This document shows positions 1 through 8,343 of a stretch of DNA of 64,000 bases, piece after piece. Source of the stretch: Clostridium intestinale DSM 6191 (GTDB lineage Bacteria; Bacillota; Clostridia; Clostridiales; Clostridiaceae); NCBI RefSeq assembly GCF_900130055.1, contig NZ_FQXU01000016.1, positions 1-64,000 of the forward strand, in the 5' to 3' direction. Each line of letters opens with the position of its first letter. The stretch's first letter is position 1. The position numbers and the translations under genes were made by a program. The notes beneath the pieces are model-generated. The model was not told the DNA's origin. It worked only from the letters and a program-made list of their open reading frames with translations, and searched no databases.

Positions 1-1259
1 ACTTTCTTGAAGAATGGGAAGTATACTAATACAGATATAGTTATACATACTACTTGAAGTAAAGCCATTCTCCATCCACCCATTATTAATCCTCCGATTA
101 CTGGTGGTGTAGTCCAAGGAACAGTTACACCTGTAAATAGTGGAACTAATCCTATTCTCATAGCAAAATATGCTACTACTGCTGAAATTGTTGGTGCTAA
201 TACGAATGGTAAGAACATTAATGGGTTCATAACCATTGGGAAACCAAATATTATCGGTTCATTTATGTTGAATATTCCAGGCCCTATAGATAATCCACCT
301 AATGCTTTGTTTTGGTCAGATTTAGAGAACCAAATCATTAGTATTGCAAGACCTAAAGTTAATCCTGATCCTCCAACTGTTACAAAGCTAGCCATAAATT
401 GGTCTGTAACTATGTGTCCACCATTTTCTAATGTAAGTTTTTTACCTGCATCTATAATTGCTTGGTTTTCAAGTCTGTTTGCAATTTGCATACCTTGCAT
501 AACACCGTTAACTATATTGTTTCCATGAACACCAAACCACCAGAAGAATGGTACTAGTGCAGTTGTTATAATTAATCCTATTAAAGAATCTGTAAATCCT
601 TGTAATGGTGTTTGTAATACTTTAAATATAAAGTCTATCATTGTTGTGTTTAATGCATATTTAAAGAACATAAATATAAACATTGTTCCTGTTATTATAA
701 CAAGTCCAGGTATAAGTGCTGAGAATTGGTTAGATACCCCTTGTGGTACTCCAGCTGGCATCTTTATAGTAATCTTTTTGGTTAAGAACCAAGAATAAAT
801 TGCTCCAACTAATAATCCTATGATTATTGAAGCTACCATACCTTGTCCGCCAAGCCATGTTCTTGGAATAACTCCTGATACAACTTCTCCACCTTTAGTT
901 GTTGTGTATTGATTTAATGTTATTAAAAATACTGCAAATGCTATAATTCCTGCTCCTAAAGGTTCATGTCCTTCGTTTTTAGCATACATGTATGCTATAC
1001 CGATTACAGCTACTACAGCCATAATTGACATTGTTGAATTATAAACTTGGAATAATGGTTCTGTCCATCCTGCTCCAAATATTCCTGCCATCCAATCATT
1101 AAATGGTTGATATGGGATTTGAGCAAGTAATAAAAATATTGACCCAATTAATGACATTGGTAATGTGTAAATAATTCCGTCTTTTAATGCTACTATTCCT
1201 TTAAGTTCAACAAACTTCATTACTATGTTTATCAACTTTTCACTACGTGTTTCTGACAT
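1..1259 (-). CDS. PTS lactose/cellobiose-family EIIC permease (3' end outside window)
   Basis: Membrane channel subunit that imports a beta-glucoside-type sugar coupled to phosphorylation by the EIIA and EIIB genes just upstream. The reading frame starts MSETRSEKLINIVMKF after an AGGAGG-type site and stays open for 419 codons to the window edge, so the last residues are missing. Features seen are the EIIC motifs GHEPLGAGI, FFWWFGVHG, FNINEPIIFG and TVPWTTPP, plus about ten hydrophobic segments. It is nearly colinear and very similar to the EIIC at 5336-6637, which suggests duplication. It is the last visible gene of an EIIA-EIIB-EIIC operon driven by a sigma-54 promoter. The exact sugar is not determined. 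Confidence 0.93.
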   Translation of the reverse strand, partial: MSETRSEKLINIVMKFVELKGIVALKDGIIYTLPMSLIGSIFLLLAQIPYQPFNDWMAGIFGAGWTEPLFQVYNSTMSIMAVVAVIGIAYMYAKNEGHEPLGAGIIAFAVFLITLNQYTTTKGGEVVSGVIPRTWLGGQGMVASIIIGLLVGAIYSWFLTKKITIKMPAGVPQGVSNQFSALIPGLVIITGTMFIFMFFKYALNTTMIDFIFKVLQTPLQGFTDSLIGLIITTALVPFFWWFGVHGNNIVNGVMQGMQIANRLENQAIIDAGKKLTLENGGHIVTDQFMASFVTVGGSGLTLGLAILMIWFSKSDQNKALGGLSIGPGIFNINEPIIFGFPMVMNPLMFLPFVLAPTISAVVAYFAMRIGLVPLFTGVTVPWTTPPVIGGLIMGGWRMALLQVVCITISVLVYFPFFKK

Positions 1260-1343
1260 AAAATAAGTCCTCCTAGTTTTTATTTATGTATTTTCTGCTA
1301 TAAATAGTTCTAATATTTATAGCAGAACTTAATACCTTATTGA

Positions 1344-1655
1344 TTATTTTCCTAATAATTTTAAAGCGAAATCTAAAACTTTGTCACCTTTCATCATTCC
1401 ATAATCAACTGAGTTGATTACATCTACTGGAACTCCTTTTGCAGAGCAAAGCTTTTTAGCTGCTGGTAATTTATATCTAACTTGTGGTCCAAGTAAAGCT
1501 ACATCTATTCCTTCTTCTAATTTCTTACCCATAGTTGATTCTGGGAAAGCTTCTATATCAGCTTCTACTCCCTTAGCTTTAGCTGCCTCTTGCATTTTTG
1601 CTACTAATACACTTGTTGACATTCCTGCTGCACAAAATAATCTGATCTTTATCAT
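1344..1655 (-). CDS. PTS lactose/cellobiose-family EIIB
   Basis: Cytoplasmic phosphocarrier of 103 residues, the usual size for this family. The phosphorylated cysteine is Cys8 in LFCAAGMST; the typical LLGPQVRY segment follows near the middle. It passes phosphate from EIIA (1687-2007) to the sugar held by EIIC (1-1259). It lies between these two genes in one operon, with 31 nt to EIIA and 84 nt to EIIC. The start follows AAGGAGGAAAAAAAG at good spacing. Family assignment is firm; the substrate is inferred only as a beta-glucoside or related disaccharide. Confidence 0.95.
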   Translation of the reverse strand: MIKIRLFCAAGMSTSVLVAKMQEAAKAKGVEADIEAFPESTMGKKLEEGIDVALLGPQVRYKLPAAKKLCSAKGVPVDVINSVDYGMMKGDKVLDFALKLLGK

Positions 1656-1686
1656 CTTTTTTTCCTCCTTAAATATCTATACTTAA

Positions 1687-2007
1687 CTATTTAACTAGTT
1701 TATTAACTATTTTTCTTAGTTCCATAATTTGTTCTATAAGATTCTTTTCTGTTATAGTTGTCATTAAGTGGTCTTGTGCATGTACAAACAGTACTGACAC
1801 TTCTGTTTTTTCTCCTGCTGCTTCCTTTTGTAATAAATCTGTTTGAGCATTGTGTGCTACTTCTAATGCTTCGTTTGCTTTGTCGATTAATTGGTCTGCC
1901 TCTTCATAGTTTCCTTCATTTACTGCGTTTAGAGCTTCATAGGAATATCCCTTAGCATCTCCTGAGTTTATTATTATATTCATTATTACCTGTTCTAACT
2001 CACTCAT
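1687..2007 (-). CDS. PTS lactose/cellobiose-family EIIA
   Basis: Small all-helical phosphocarrier (106 residues) that takes phosphate from HPr and hands it to EIIB. The active histidine is probably His76 in LFVHAQDHLMT, with the conserved second His80. It is the first gene of the operon. The sigma-54 promoter at 2058-2073 lies about 50 bp upstream, and the start follows ACGGAGGTAATAAA. The second EIIC unit at 5336-6637 has no EIIA or EIIB of its own, so this EIIA/EIIB pair could serve both permeases; that is inference. Confidence 0.95.
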   Translation of the reverse strand: MSELEQVIMNIIINSGDAKGYSYEALNAVNEGNYEEADQLIDKANEALEVAHNAQTDLLQKEAAGEKTEVSVLFVHAQDHLMTTITEKNLIEQIMELRKIVNKLVK

Positions 2008-2057
2008 TTTATTACCTCCGTATTTTTAAATCCTTTTGTTTTTATACTCTTTATATT

Positions 2058-2073
2058 AGCAAGACTCGTGCCA
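2058..2073 (-). promoter_or_regulatory. Sigma-54 (-24/-12) promoter of PTS operon 1
   Basis: On the minus strand the sequence reads TGGCACGAGTCTTGCT, an exact match to the sigma-54 consensus TGGCAC-N5-TTGCW with GG at -24 and GC at -12. It is about 50 bp upstream of the EIIA start. Sigma-54 control of PTS operons through LevR/ManR-type activators is well known in Firmicutes. Confidence 0.92.
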
Positions 2074-2093
2074 AAACACTAAACCCACCTATA

Positions 2094-2108
2094 ATTAACG
2101 TTTTCAAA
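2094..2108 (-). promoter_or_regulatory. cre-like CcpA site
   Basis: The minus strand reads TTTGAAAACGTTAAT, close to the catabolite-responsive element consensus (WTGNAARCGNWWWCA) except at its 3' end. It lies about 20 bp upstream of the sigma-54 promoter. The equivalent position upstream of the second EIIC gene has the same core, so catabolite control is plausible. Confidence 0.5.
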
Positions 2109-2265
2109 CATAAATATTATTTAGTGTTTGATTATTCAACACCATTTTAGTTAGTGTTTAAATTTCATTAAGCAGTGTTTGACTATTTAAACAGTGATTT
2201 TTAAGTGTTTATATTTATTCTGTTTGTGTTTAATTTTTCTTTTTATTTAATTAAAATAAAAGAAA

Positions 2266-2303
2266 TGACTGGATCATCTCTTATGCCTCCAGCCATTTCC
2301 TTT
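2266..2303 (-). terminator. Rho-independent terminator of the esterase gene
   Basis: On the minus strand a GAAATGGCTGGA / TCCAGTCATTTC stem with a short loop is followed by TTTTATTTT. It begins about 10 bp after the stop codon of the 2314-5256 gene. Confidence 0.85.
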
Positions 2304-2313
2304 ATAAATCATT

Positions 2314-5256
2314 TTATACTTTTGCTCTTTTTTTCACTAATACAAAACCTAATGCAATAAGTATTATAGAAATTCCAAGTAAAGAATTCATTCCTACCAT
2401 CGATCCTGTTTGAGGCAATGTTAAACCAGTCTTAGAATCATTAGTAGCTTCCCCTATTACATATTTTGAGAAATGAGGAGTCTTAAAAGTTACATTATTT
2501 CCATCTAATGATGTTTTTAAACTTTCAAAACTTTTAGTTTCTTCATTATAATAGAATACTGTTATCTTATCTTTATTAAATTTACTTATTTCTTCATCAG
2601 TAAGTGTTATAGTAATCTCTGCTTCACCATCATTAAATTTATGAATAAGAGTTTTATTATCTCCATTTACTACATATAGATTGAAATTATAAACTTTTTT
2701 ATTTCCTTTTAAATTTTTGACAATATCACTATTTTCTTCAATATTAAGTTCAAAAACTAATTTTGAACCTTCAACCAATAAGCTATCATCAATAGCTGAG
2801 AAAGGAAGTTTTATTGTAGTATTTCCTGCTACTATTTCAAAAGATCCTTTTCCATCTTTAACTGATTGTACATCTTCAATTTCAACTTTAGCTCCTTTAG
2901 TTAAATCAACATCTTTTACTACTATCTTATTAACACCATCTTTATTAACTATTGGGTTATTGGATTTATTACCATCAACTGCTTTTGTTTGCTCAAAAAG
3001 CCAATCAATCATACCTTGATCATTATTAAATACTGGCACCCATGACCAATGTTTTAAACCTCCGTAGAATTTGTGTGCATCCATATATTCATTACTATAT
3101 ATAGTTTCTTTAGCTTTTGTACTACCTAATTCTATTAAAGCTTTATATGCATATTTACTTGTTCTACTATCACAAATTGGATCTCCATCTGCATGTACTA
3201 TCCATATTGGAATATCTTTTATTCCTTTTAATTTTTCTTTAAAGTCTGCTACAGCAGTAGCTTCCTCAGCTTTGTAATCTCCTATTGTATCTTTTGCTGC
3301 TATTGATATTGCACCTGCAAAAAGATCTGGATATTGCATCATAAATCTAAATACTCCGCCTCCACCACTTGAGGCACCTACTACATAAACGCGATTTTTA
3401 TCTACTTTTCCTTCTGAGATTAATTTCTGTATTAATTCATTATAAGCAGTAAAATAATCTTGCATTTGTTTTAATTCTGTAGGATTATTATATATTGCCC
3501 ATCCATAATTTTTAGGGAATTGTACGCTAAGTACTGATGTTTCTTTTCCAGACTCAGTCCAAGTTGTAGCTCCTCTATTTTCAGTTAAGTGTTTTAATCC
3601 ATCTGTTCCTACTTCTCCACCACCATGTAGCCATACAACGAGTGGCTCTGGTTTACTTGATTTTGTAGATTTAAGTTTGTATGTTAAATTTTGACCATTA
3701 CTTCCTACAAAAGTACCAGATACAAATTCATCTACAGTTTTAATATTAACCTTTGAAACATTGCTTTGGTTAAAAGATAACTCTGGATATTTGCTGCATA
3801 TAATTGAAAATGGTGATATAAATCCACCTGGATATTTAAATCCTTTAAATCTTAATTTAACTGTATTTCCTTCTATGCTTAATTTAATTTCGTCATCAGC
3901 ATAGTTGTTTTGTACAAGATTTCCTTTAGAATCTAATGGATATCCATCATAATTCCCTTTTATATCGAAATCTGATGCTTTTAGTCCTGAAAGCTTCGAA
4001 ACATCGTTTACTGTTATATCAAAGCCTTGAACCATAGTACCTGCATCACCTATATAAGTATCAGCAACTATATCTTTTACCTGAACAACTTGCTTAGATT
4101 GAGAATATAGCCAACTAATCATATCTTTATTATTAAGAGTAGGAACCCAAGACCAATGAAGAAGTCCTCCATATAGTCTCAATGAATTCATATATTCTGT
4201 TGAATATATAGTCATTTTAGCATTATCATTTCCAAGCTCTTTTAATTTGTTATATATATTTTTACTTATAGTGCTTGAATTAGTTGTGTCTTCTTCTGCA
4301 TGGAATAACCATATTGGTAATTTTGATATCTTACTAAGCTCAGATAAATCTTTAACTGTTCCTCTACTTGCTATTGCAACTGAAGCTGTAAATAGGTTAG
4401 GTTTATCTAATAAAAATCTTAAAGTTAATCCTCCCCCCATAGATGCTCCAGTTAAGTATATTCTATTAGAATCTACTTTTCCTTCAGCTATAAGCTTATT
4501 TATAAGCTCTTCATAAGCATCAAAAAAGTCTCTCATATCTTTTAATTCTGTATCAGTAAGTTCTACAGAATATTTATATGGGTATTGTGCTGCTATAACA
4601 TTTGTTGTATATCCTGATTCTGCAAATGCTACTGCACCTCTATTGGCTGTAACTGGTTTAATATTATCTGTTCCAACTTCTCCAGCCCCATGCATCCATA
4701 TTACTAATGGCTCAGGTTTTCCTGTATTTGCTGAATATAATCTATATGGTATCTTCACACCATTAGTTCCTACGTAAGTTAATTTTTCAAATTTATCAAC
4801 TGTCTGAGTTTTTATTTCATTAACATTGCTTGATGTAAAATTAAGCTCTGGGTACTTATCACATATTACACTAAATACCCCTGTCATACTTGAATCATAT
4901 TTAAAATCTTTTACATCCATCTTTATGGTATTACCTTCAATACTCAAAGAAATACCATCATCTTCATAATTTTCTTTAACAAGCTCACCTTTAGAATTTA
5001 AAGGATATCCATCATAGTTGTTTATTATTTCAAAATCCTCAGCTTTGATTCCTTGAATCTTAGCTGCGTCATCAATAACTATTTCAAAACTATCAACAAC
5101 CTGCCCTACATCTCCCACGTAGGTATTAGCTGTAATATGCTTTATACTAACACTATCTACAGTTTCAGCATTAACTCTTAAACTAGGCACCGCAAAATTT
5201 ACTACTGTTCCTGTCAGTGTAAGTGCAGTTAAAAAACTTTTTAAACCTTTTTTCAT
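2314..5256 (-). CDS. Sortase-anchored surface protein with two tandem esterase (alpha/beta-hydrolase) units
   Basis: A 980-residue exported protein. It starts with a signal peptide (MKKGLKSFLTALTLTGTVV, ending near NAE). Two homologous units follow, each an Ig-like N-terminal domain of the EstA/esterase type and then an alpha/beta-hydrolase domain. The nucleophile serines are Ser272 (GASMGGG) and Ser629 (GASSGGGG), 357 residues apart. Matching HAEEDT / HADGDP and LLHWSWVP / LKHWSWVP motifs supply Asp and His. Both triads look complete. A further beta-rich C-terminal region precedes LPQTG at 947-951, a hydrophobic stretch and KKRAKV, so it should be wall-anchored by sortase. It probably removes ester groups from extracellular glycans. 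It sits between two PTS units and has its own terminator. Confidence 0.88.
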   Translation of the reverse strand: MKKGLKSFLTALTLTGTVVNFAVPSLRVNAETVDSVSIKHITANTYVGDVGQVVDSFEIVIDDAAKIQGIKAEDFEIINNYDGYPLNSKGELVKENYEDDGISLSIEGNTIKMDVKDFKYDSSMTGVFSVICDKYPELNFTSSNVNEIKTQTVDKFEKLTYVGTNGVKIPYRLYSANTGKPEPLVIWMHGAGEVGTDNIKPVTANRGAVAFAESGYTTNVIAAQYPYKYSVELTDTELKDMRDFFDAYEELINKLIAEGKVDSNRIYLTGASMGGGLTLRFLLDKPNLFTASVAIASRGTVKDLSELSKISKLPIWLFHAEEDTTNSSTISKNIYNKLKELGNDNAKMTIYSTEYMNSLRLYGGLLHWSWVPTLNNKDMISWLYSQSKQVVQVKDIVADTYIGDAGTMVQGFDITVNDVSKLSGLKASDFDIKGNYDGYPLDSKGNLVQNNYADDEIKLSIEGNTVKLRFKGFKYPGGFISPFSIICSKYPELSFNQSNVSKVNIKTVDEFVSGTFVGSNGQNLTYKLKSTKSSKPEPLVVWLHGGGEVGTDGLKHLTENRGATTWTESGKETSVLSVQFPKNYGWAIYNNPTELKQMQDYFTAYNELIQKLISEGKVDKNRVYVVGASSGGGGVFRFMMQYPDLFAGAISIAAKDTIGDYKAEEATAVADFKEKLKGIKDIPIWIVHADGDPICDSRTSKYAYKALIELGSTKAKETIYSNEYMDAHKFYGGLKHWSWVPVFNNDQGMIDWLFEQTKAVDGNKSNNPIVNKDGVNKIVVKDVDLTKGAKVEIEDVQSVKDGKGSFEIVAGNTTIKLPFSAIDDSLLVEGSKLVFELNIEENSDIVKNLKGNKKVYNFNLYVVNGDNKTLIHKFNDGEAEITITLTDEEISKFNKDKITVFYYNEETKSFESLKTSLDGNNVTFKTPHFSKYVIGEATNDSKTGLTLPQTGSMVGMNSLLGISIILIALGFVLVKKRAKV

Positions 5257-5287
5257 TATTTTTTACGCTCCTTATATATTTATATAA

Positions 5288-5320
5288 CAAAGGCTCAACA
5301 TAGATAATGTTGAGCCTTCA
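5288..5320 (-). terminator. Terminator after the second EIIC gene
   Basis: A perfect 12-bp stem AAGGCTCAACAT / ATGTTGAGCCTT with a five-base loop is followed on the minus strand by TGTTATATA. It lies between the EIIC stop codon and the esterase start, so esterase transcription is at least partly separate. Confidence 0.8.
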
Positions 5321-5335
5321 CTTAATTGTCTATTT

Positions 5336-6637
5336 CTAAGCTTCTAATTCTTGCTCACTCTTAAGATTCATAGCATCTTGCTTTAATAGGAATGGGAAGT
5401 AAACTACTACTGAAATAGCTATACATACTATTTGAAGAAGTGCCATTCTCCAACCACCCATTATAAAACCTGATATTATTGGAGGAGTAGTCCATGGAAC
5501 TGTTACACCAGTAAATAGTGGAACTAAGCCTACCCTCATAGCTAAATAAGCAACTACAGCTGATATTGTTGGTGCTGCTACGAATGGTATAAACATCAAT
5601 GGGTTCATAACCATTGGGAAACCAAATATTATTGGTTCATTTATGTTAAATAATCCAGGACCTATAGCAATTTTACCTAATGCTTTAGTTTGTTCAGATT
5701 TAGCTATTATGATCATAGCAATTACTAAACCTAAAGTTAATCCTGAACCTCCTACAGTTACAAAACTAGCATTAAACTGATCTGTAACAATATGTCCTCC
5801 ATTTGCAAGAGTTAATTCTCTACCAGCATCTATTATAGCTTGGTTATCAAGTCTATTAGCTGTTTGTAAACCACCTATTACTCCTCCAACTATACTTGCA
5901 CCATGTACCCCAAACCACCAGAAGAATGGAACTAAGGCAACTGTGATTATTAATCCAAATAAAGAATCTGTAAATCCTTGTAATGGAGTTTGTAACACTT
6001 TAAAAATAAATCCTATAAGTGTAGTATTTAATGCATATTTAAAGAACATGTATATAAACATTGTTGCTGTTATTATAACAAGTCCAGGTATAAGTGCTGA
6101 GAATTGATTTGATACCCCTTGAGGTACTCCAGCTGGCATCTTTATTGTTATTTTCTTTGTTAGGAACCAAGAGTAAACTGCTCCAACTGATAAACCTATA
6201 ATTATTGCAGTTACCATCCCTTGTCCACCAAGCCATGTTCTAGGGATAACGCCTCCTACAACTTCGCCTGTTGTAGATGTTGTAAATTGATCTAAAGTTA
6301 TTAAAAATACTGCGAACGCTATAATTCCTGCTCCCAATGGTTCATGACCTTCATTTTTAGCATACATGTATGCTATACCAATTACAGCTACTATAGCCAT
6401 TATAGCCATTGTTGAGTTGTAAACTTGGAATAATGGTTCTGTCCATCCTGCACCAAAGATACTTGCCACCCAATCATTAAATGGCTTATATGGGATTTGA
6501 GCTAATAATAAAAATACTGATCCTATTAATGACATTGGTAGTGTGTACATTATTCCATCTTTTAGTGCAACTATTGCTTTAAGTTCAACAAATTTCATTA
6601 CCATGTTGATTAATTTTTCACTACGATTTTCTGACAT
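5336..6637 (-). CDS. PTS lactose/cellobiose-family EIIC permease, second copy
   Basis: Full-length EIIC of 433 residues when started at the ATG of MSENRSEKLINMVMKF. An upstream in-frame ATG at 6658 overlaps the ribosome site AAGGAGGAATTATATT, so the 6637 start is preferred. It carries the same motifs as the first copy (GHEPLGAGI, FFWWFGVHG, FNINEPIIFG, TVPWTTPP). It is a sugar-translocating membrane protein without its own EIIA or EIIB; the paralogous operon at 1-2007 could supply these. It has its own sigma-54 promoter at 6675-6690. The wall-anchored esterase lies directly downstream, which suggests that hydrolysis products of the esterase target may be the cargo; that is inference. Confidence 0.93.
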   Translation of the reverse strand: MSENRSEKLINMVMKFVELKAIVALKDGIMYTLPMSLIGSVFLLLAQIPYKPFNDWVASIFGAGWTEPLFQVYNSTMAIMAIVAVIGIAYMYAKNEGHEPLGAGIIAFAVFLITLDQFTTSTTGEVVGGVIPRTWLGGQGMVTAIIIGLSVGAVYSWFLTKKITIKMPAGVPQGVSNQFSALIPGLVIITATMFIYMFFKYALNTTLIGFIFKVLQTPLQGFTDSLFGLIITVALVPFFWWFGVHGASIVGGVIGGLQTANRLDNQAIIDAGRELTLANGGHIVTDQFNASFVTVGGSGLTLGLVIAMIIIAKSEQTKALGKIAIGPGLFNINEPIIFGFPMVMNPLMFIPFVAAPTISAVVAYLAMRVGLVPLFTGVTVPWTTPPIISGFIMGGWRMALLQIVCIAISVVVYFPFLLKQDAMNLKSEQELEA

Positions 6638-6674
6638 AATATAATTCCTCCTTATCATTTATATCTTTTATTAA

Positions 6675-6690
6675 AGCAATACCCGTGCCA
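6675..6690 (-). promoter_or_regulatory. Sigma-54 (-24/-12) promoter of second EIIC gene
   Basis: The minus strand reads TGGCACGGGTATTGCT, an exact TGGCAC-N5-TTGCW match, about 37 bp before the chosen EIIC start. It is nearly identical to the promoter at 2058-2073. Confidence 0.92.
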
Positions 6691-6710
6691 AAACACTATT
6701 TTCACGTATT

Positions 6711-6725
6711 CACAACGTTTTCAAT
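6711..6725 (-). promoter_or_regulatory. cre-like CcpA site
   Basis: The minus strand reads ATTGAAAACGTTGTG, a close cre match, about 20 bp upstream of the sigma-54 promoter, as in the first PTS operon. Confidence 0.5.
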
Positions 6726-6877
6726 AAGTGTTTCTAATAGTGTTTAAGTATTTTTTTATTGTGTTTGACTTTTGATATCGTTTTAATAGCATTTTAATTT
6801 TGTGTTTATATTTTTTTATTAGTGTTTGAAGTTAATATATTAAAGGTAAACTCACCAGTCAGTTTAATTAAAATAAA

Positions 6878-6922
6878 AATGTCTAGTTAATTTTCTAATT
6901 GAAAAATAACTAGACATTTTCC
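6878..6922 (-). terminator. Terminator of the acetyltransferase gene
   Basis: AAAATGTCTAGTTA pairs with TAACTAGACATTTT; on the minus strand a run TTTATTTTAATT follows. It begins 15 bp after the stop of the 6938-7546 gene. Confidence 0.85.
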
Positions 6923-6937
6923 ACCTATATTCCTTTA

Positions 6938-7546
6938 TTAATAATCATCAACATCGAATTCTCTGTCTTTAAAGTAGTACTTTCTATCTTCTTCGGTTAC
7001 TTCCCTTATAACCCTACATGGATTACCAACTGCAATAGCATTGTCTGGAATATCCTTTGTTACAACACTTCCAGCACCTATAACCACATTATTTCCTATT
7101 TTTATACCTGGATTTATTATAACATTTCCACCTATCCACACATTATCGCCTATTGTTACTTCAATTCCATATTCATATCCAGAATTTCTTGATTCAGGAT
7201 GAACAGGATGTCCCGCAGTATATATGGACACATTAGGCGCAAACATAACGTTTTCTCCGATTATAACTCTCCCTACATCTAATATAGTACAGTTATAATT
7301 TACAAAAAAGTTATTACCTACTTCAATATTTTTTCCATAGTCACAATGAAACGGAGGTTCCACTACAATATTTTTCCCAGACTTTCCAAGTATATCTTTA
7401 ATTAATGCATCTAATTCCTCTTTTTTATCTGGAGACATAGTGTTATATTTATGTATCTTTAACTTATTCTCCATCCTCTCTTCACCAAGACCATCTAACC
7501 AAGCCTTATATGGTAGTCCTGCAAGCATTCTTTCTTTTTGATTCAT
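6938..7546 (-). CDS. Maltose/galactoside O-acetyltransferase-like protein (hexapeptide-repeat family)
   Basis: A 202-residue LacA/Maa/NodL-type acetyltransferase, expected to move acetyl from acetyl-CoA to a sugar hydroxyl in the cytoplasm. The N-terminal Maa-type helix region (KERMLAGLPYKA) is followed by left-handed beta-helix hexapeptides. The catalytic His is in TAGHPVHPESRN, and the CoA-site stretch VIGAGSVVTKDIPDN is present. It is monocistronic, between two terminators. The true acceptor is unknown; detoxification of non-metabolised sugars is the usual proposal for the family. Confidence 0.9.
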   Translation of the reverse strand: MNQKERMLAGLPYKAWLDGLGEERMENKLKIHKYNTMSPDKKEELDALIKDILGKSGKNIVVEPPFHCDYGKNIEVGNNFFVNYNCTILDVGRVIIGENVMFAPNVSIYTAGHPVHPESRNSGYEYGIEVTIGDNVWIGGNVIINPGIKIGNNVVIGAGSVVTKDIPDNAIAVGNPCRVIREVTEEDRKYYFKDREFDVDDY

Positions 7547-7626
7547 AGTAATACCTCTCTTTTACCTTTTATAATCTATTTAAATAATGAAATTATACTA
7601 ATATTATACTCAATTGTTTACATATA

Positions 7627-7664
7627 AAAAAGAGTTTAGCAAATTAACTCTACTAAACTCTCAT
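7627..7664 (-). terminator. Terminator of the Rrf2-linked operon
   Basis: The stem GAGTTTAG / CTAAACTC (extended AGAGTTTAGTAGAGTT / AATTTGCTAAACTCT) is followed by TTTTTTAT on the minus strand. It lies 18 bp after the stop codon of the NAD(P)-binding protein gene. Confidence 0.85.
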
Positions 7665-7681
7665 ATTACAAAAGTATTTAA

Positions 7682-8323
7682 TTATTCTTTCTCTGAAACC
7701 ACAGTAAATCTTTCATTTATGTGTTTCCCATTCTCAATTTCATCTACTAATGCCACTGCCAAGTCAGGATAACTAAGGTAACTTTCTCCTTTAGAATTAA
7801 CTATAAGATTATCTTTTCCTTCTATATATTTACCTGTTCTTTTTCCTTGAGGATCAAAAAATGCTGCTGGACTTAAGTGAGTCCATTTTATTCCTTCTGA
7901 CTTTTCCATCTCTATTAAGCTAGCTCCCATAGCTTTAGCAGTTGGAAGATATGCTTCTATAAAATCTGGAGTATCATATAATCTCACCTTTTTATCTTCA
8001 TCTACAAATAAGCTTCCAGCACCACTTACTACGATTAATCTTGTATCAGGTACTTCTTTTAAAAGATTTGTAAGAAATCTTCCTGCATCTACATAAAGAT
8101 TTTCTTTTCCAGCCGGTGCACTAATAGCATTTACTAAAACATCTAGGTCTTTAACATCCTCAGCCTTTAAATCAAAAAGATCTTTTTCTATTATTTTTAC
8201 AGTTTTATCTGTTAATTTTGAAGCATCCTTGACTATTGCAGTTACTTCAATACCTCTATCTAGAGCTTCCTTTAATATAAGACTTCCAGCCTTTCCATAT
8301 GCACCTATAATTCCTATTTTCAT
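7682..8323 (-). CDS. NAD(P)-binding oxidoreductase, NADH-flavin reductase/NmrA-like
   Basis: A 213-residue single Rossmann-domain protein. The N-terminal dinucleotide motif is GIIGAYGKAGSLI, and the family-typical HLSPAAFFDPQGKRTGKY segment is seen. It resembles the atypical short-chain proteins annotated as Rrf2-linked NADH-flavin reductase (YwnB-like). It lies 20 bp after the DsbA-family gene in one operon whose promoter carries the same operator as the nearby Rrf2 regulator gene. This fits a redox or electrophile-stress role, which is inferred from context. Confidence 0.85.
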   Translation of the reverse strand: MKIGIIGAYGKAGSLILKEALDRGIEVTAIVKDASKLTDKTVKIIEKDLFDLKAEDVKDLDVLVNAISAPAGKENLYVDAGRFLTNLLKEVPDTRLIVVSGAGSLFVDEDKKVRLYDTPDFIEAYLPTAKAMGASLIEMEKSEGIKWTHLSPAAFFDPQGKRTGKYIEGKDNLIVNSKGESYLSYPDLAVALVDEIENGKHINERFTVVSEKE

Positions 8324-8343
8324 TTCTCATTCCTCCTATTTTT

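Larger units (their letters stand above)
2008..2313. other. Gene-free regulatory region with GTGTTT repeats
   Basis: No gene. From right to left it holds the terminator of the esterase gene (2266-2303), a stretch with at least six copies of a (A)GTGTTT / AAACAC(T) motif between about 2070 and 2235, a cre-like site at 2094-2108 and the sigma-54 promoter at 2058-2073. The repeats sit where an upstream activating sequence for a LevR-type enhancer-binding protein would be expected. The same arrangement recurs at 6675-6840. Confidence 0.7.
6638..6937. other. Gene-free regulatory region upstream of second EIIC
   Basis: No gene. It contains the sigma-54 promoter (6675-6690), a cre-like site (6711-6725), several copies of the GTGTTT motif from about 6690 to 6835, and the terminator of the acetyltransferase gene (6878-6922). 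It has the same composite layout as 2058-2235, which supports common regulation of both units. Confidence 0.7.

Noticed and set aside
1414-1955. Plus-strand open frames opposite the first PTS genes
   Set aside because: They mirror the EIIB and EIIA genes on the other strand, which have clear active-site motifs.
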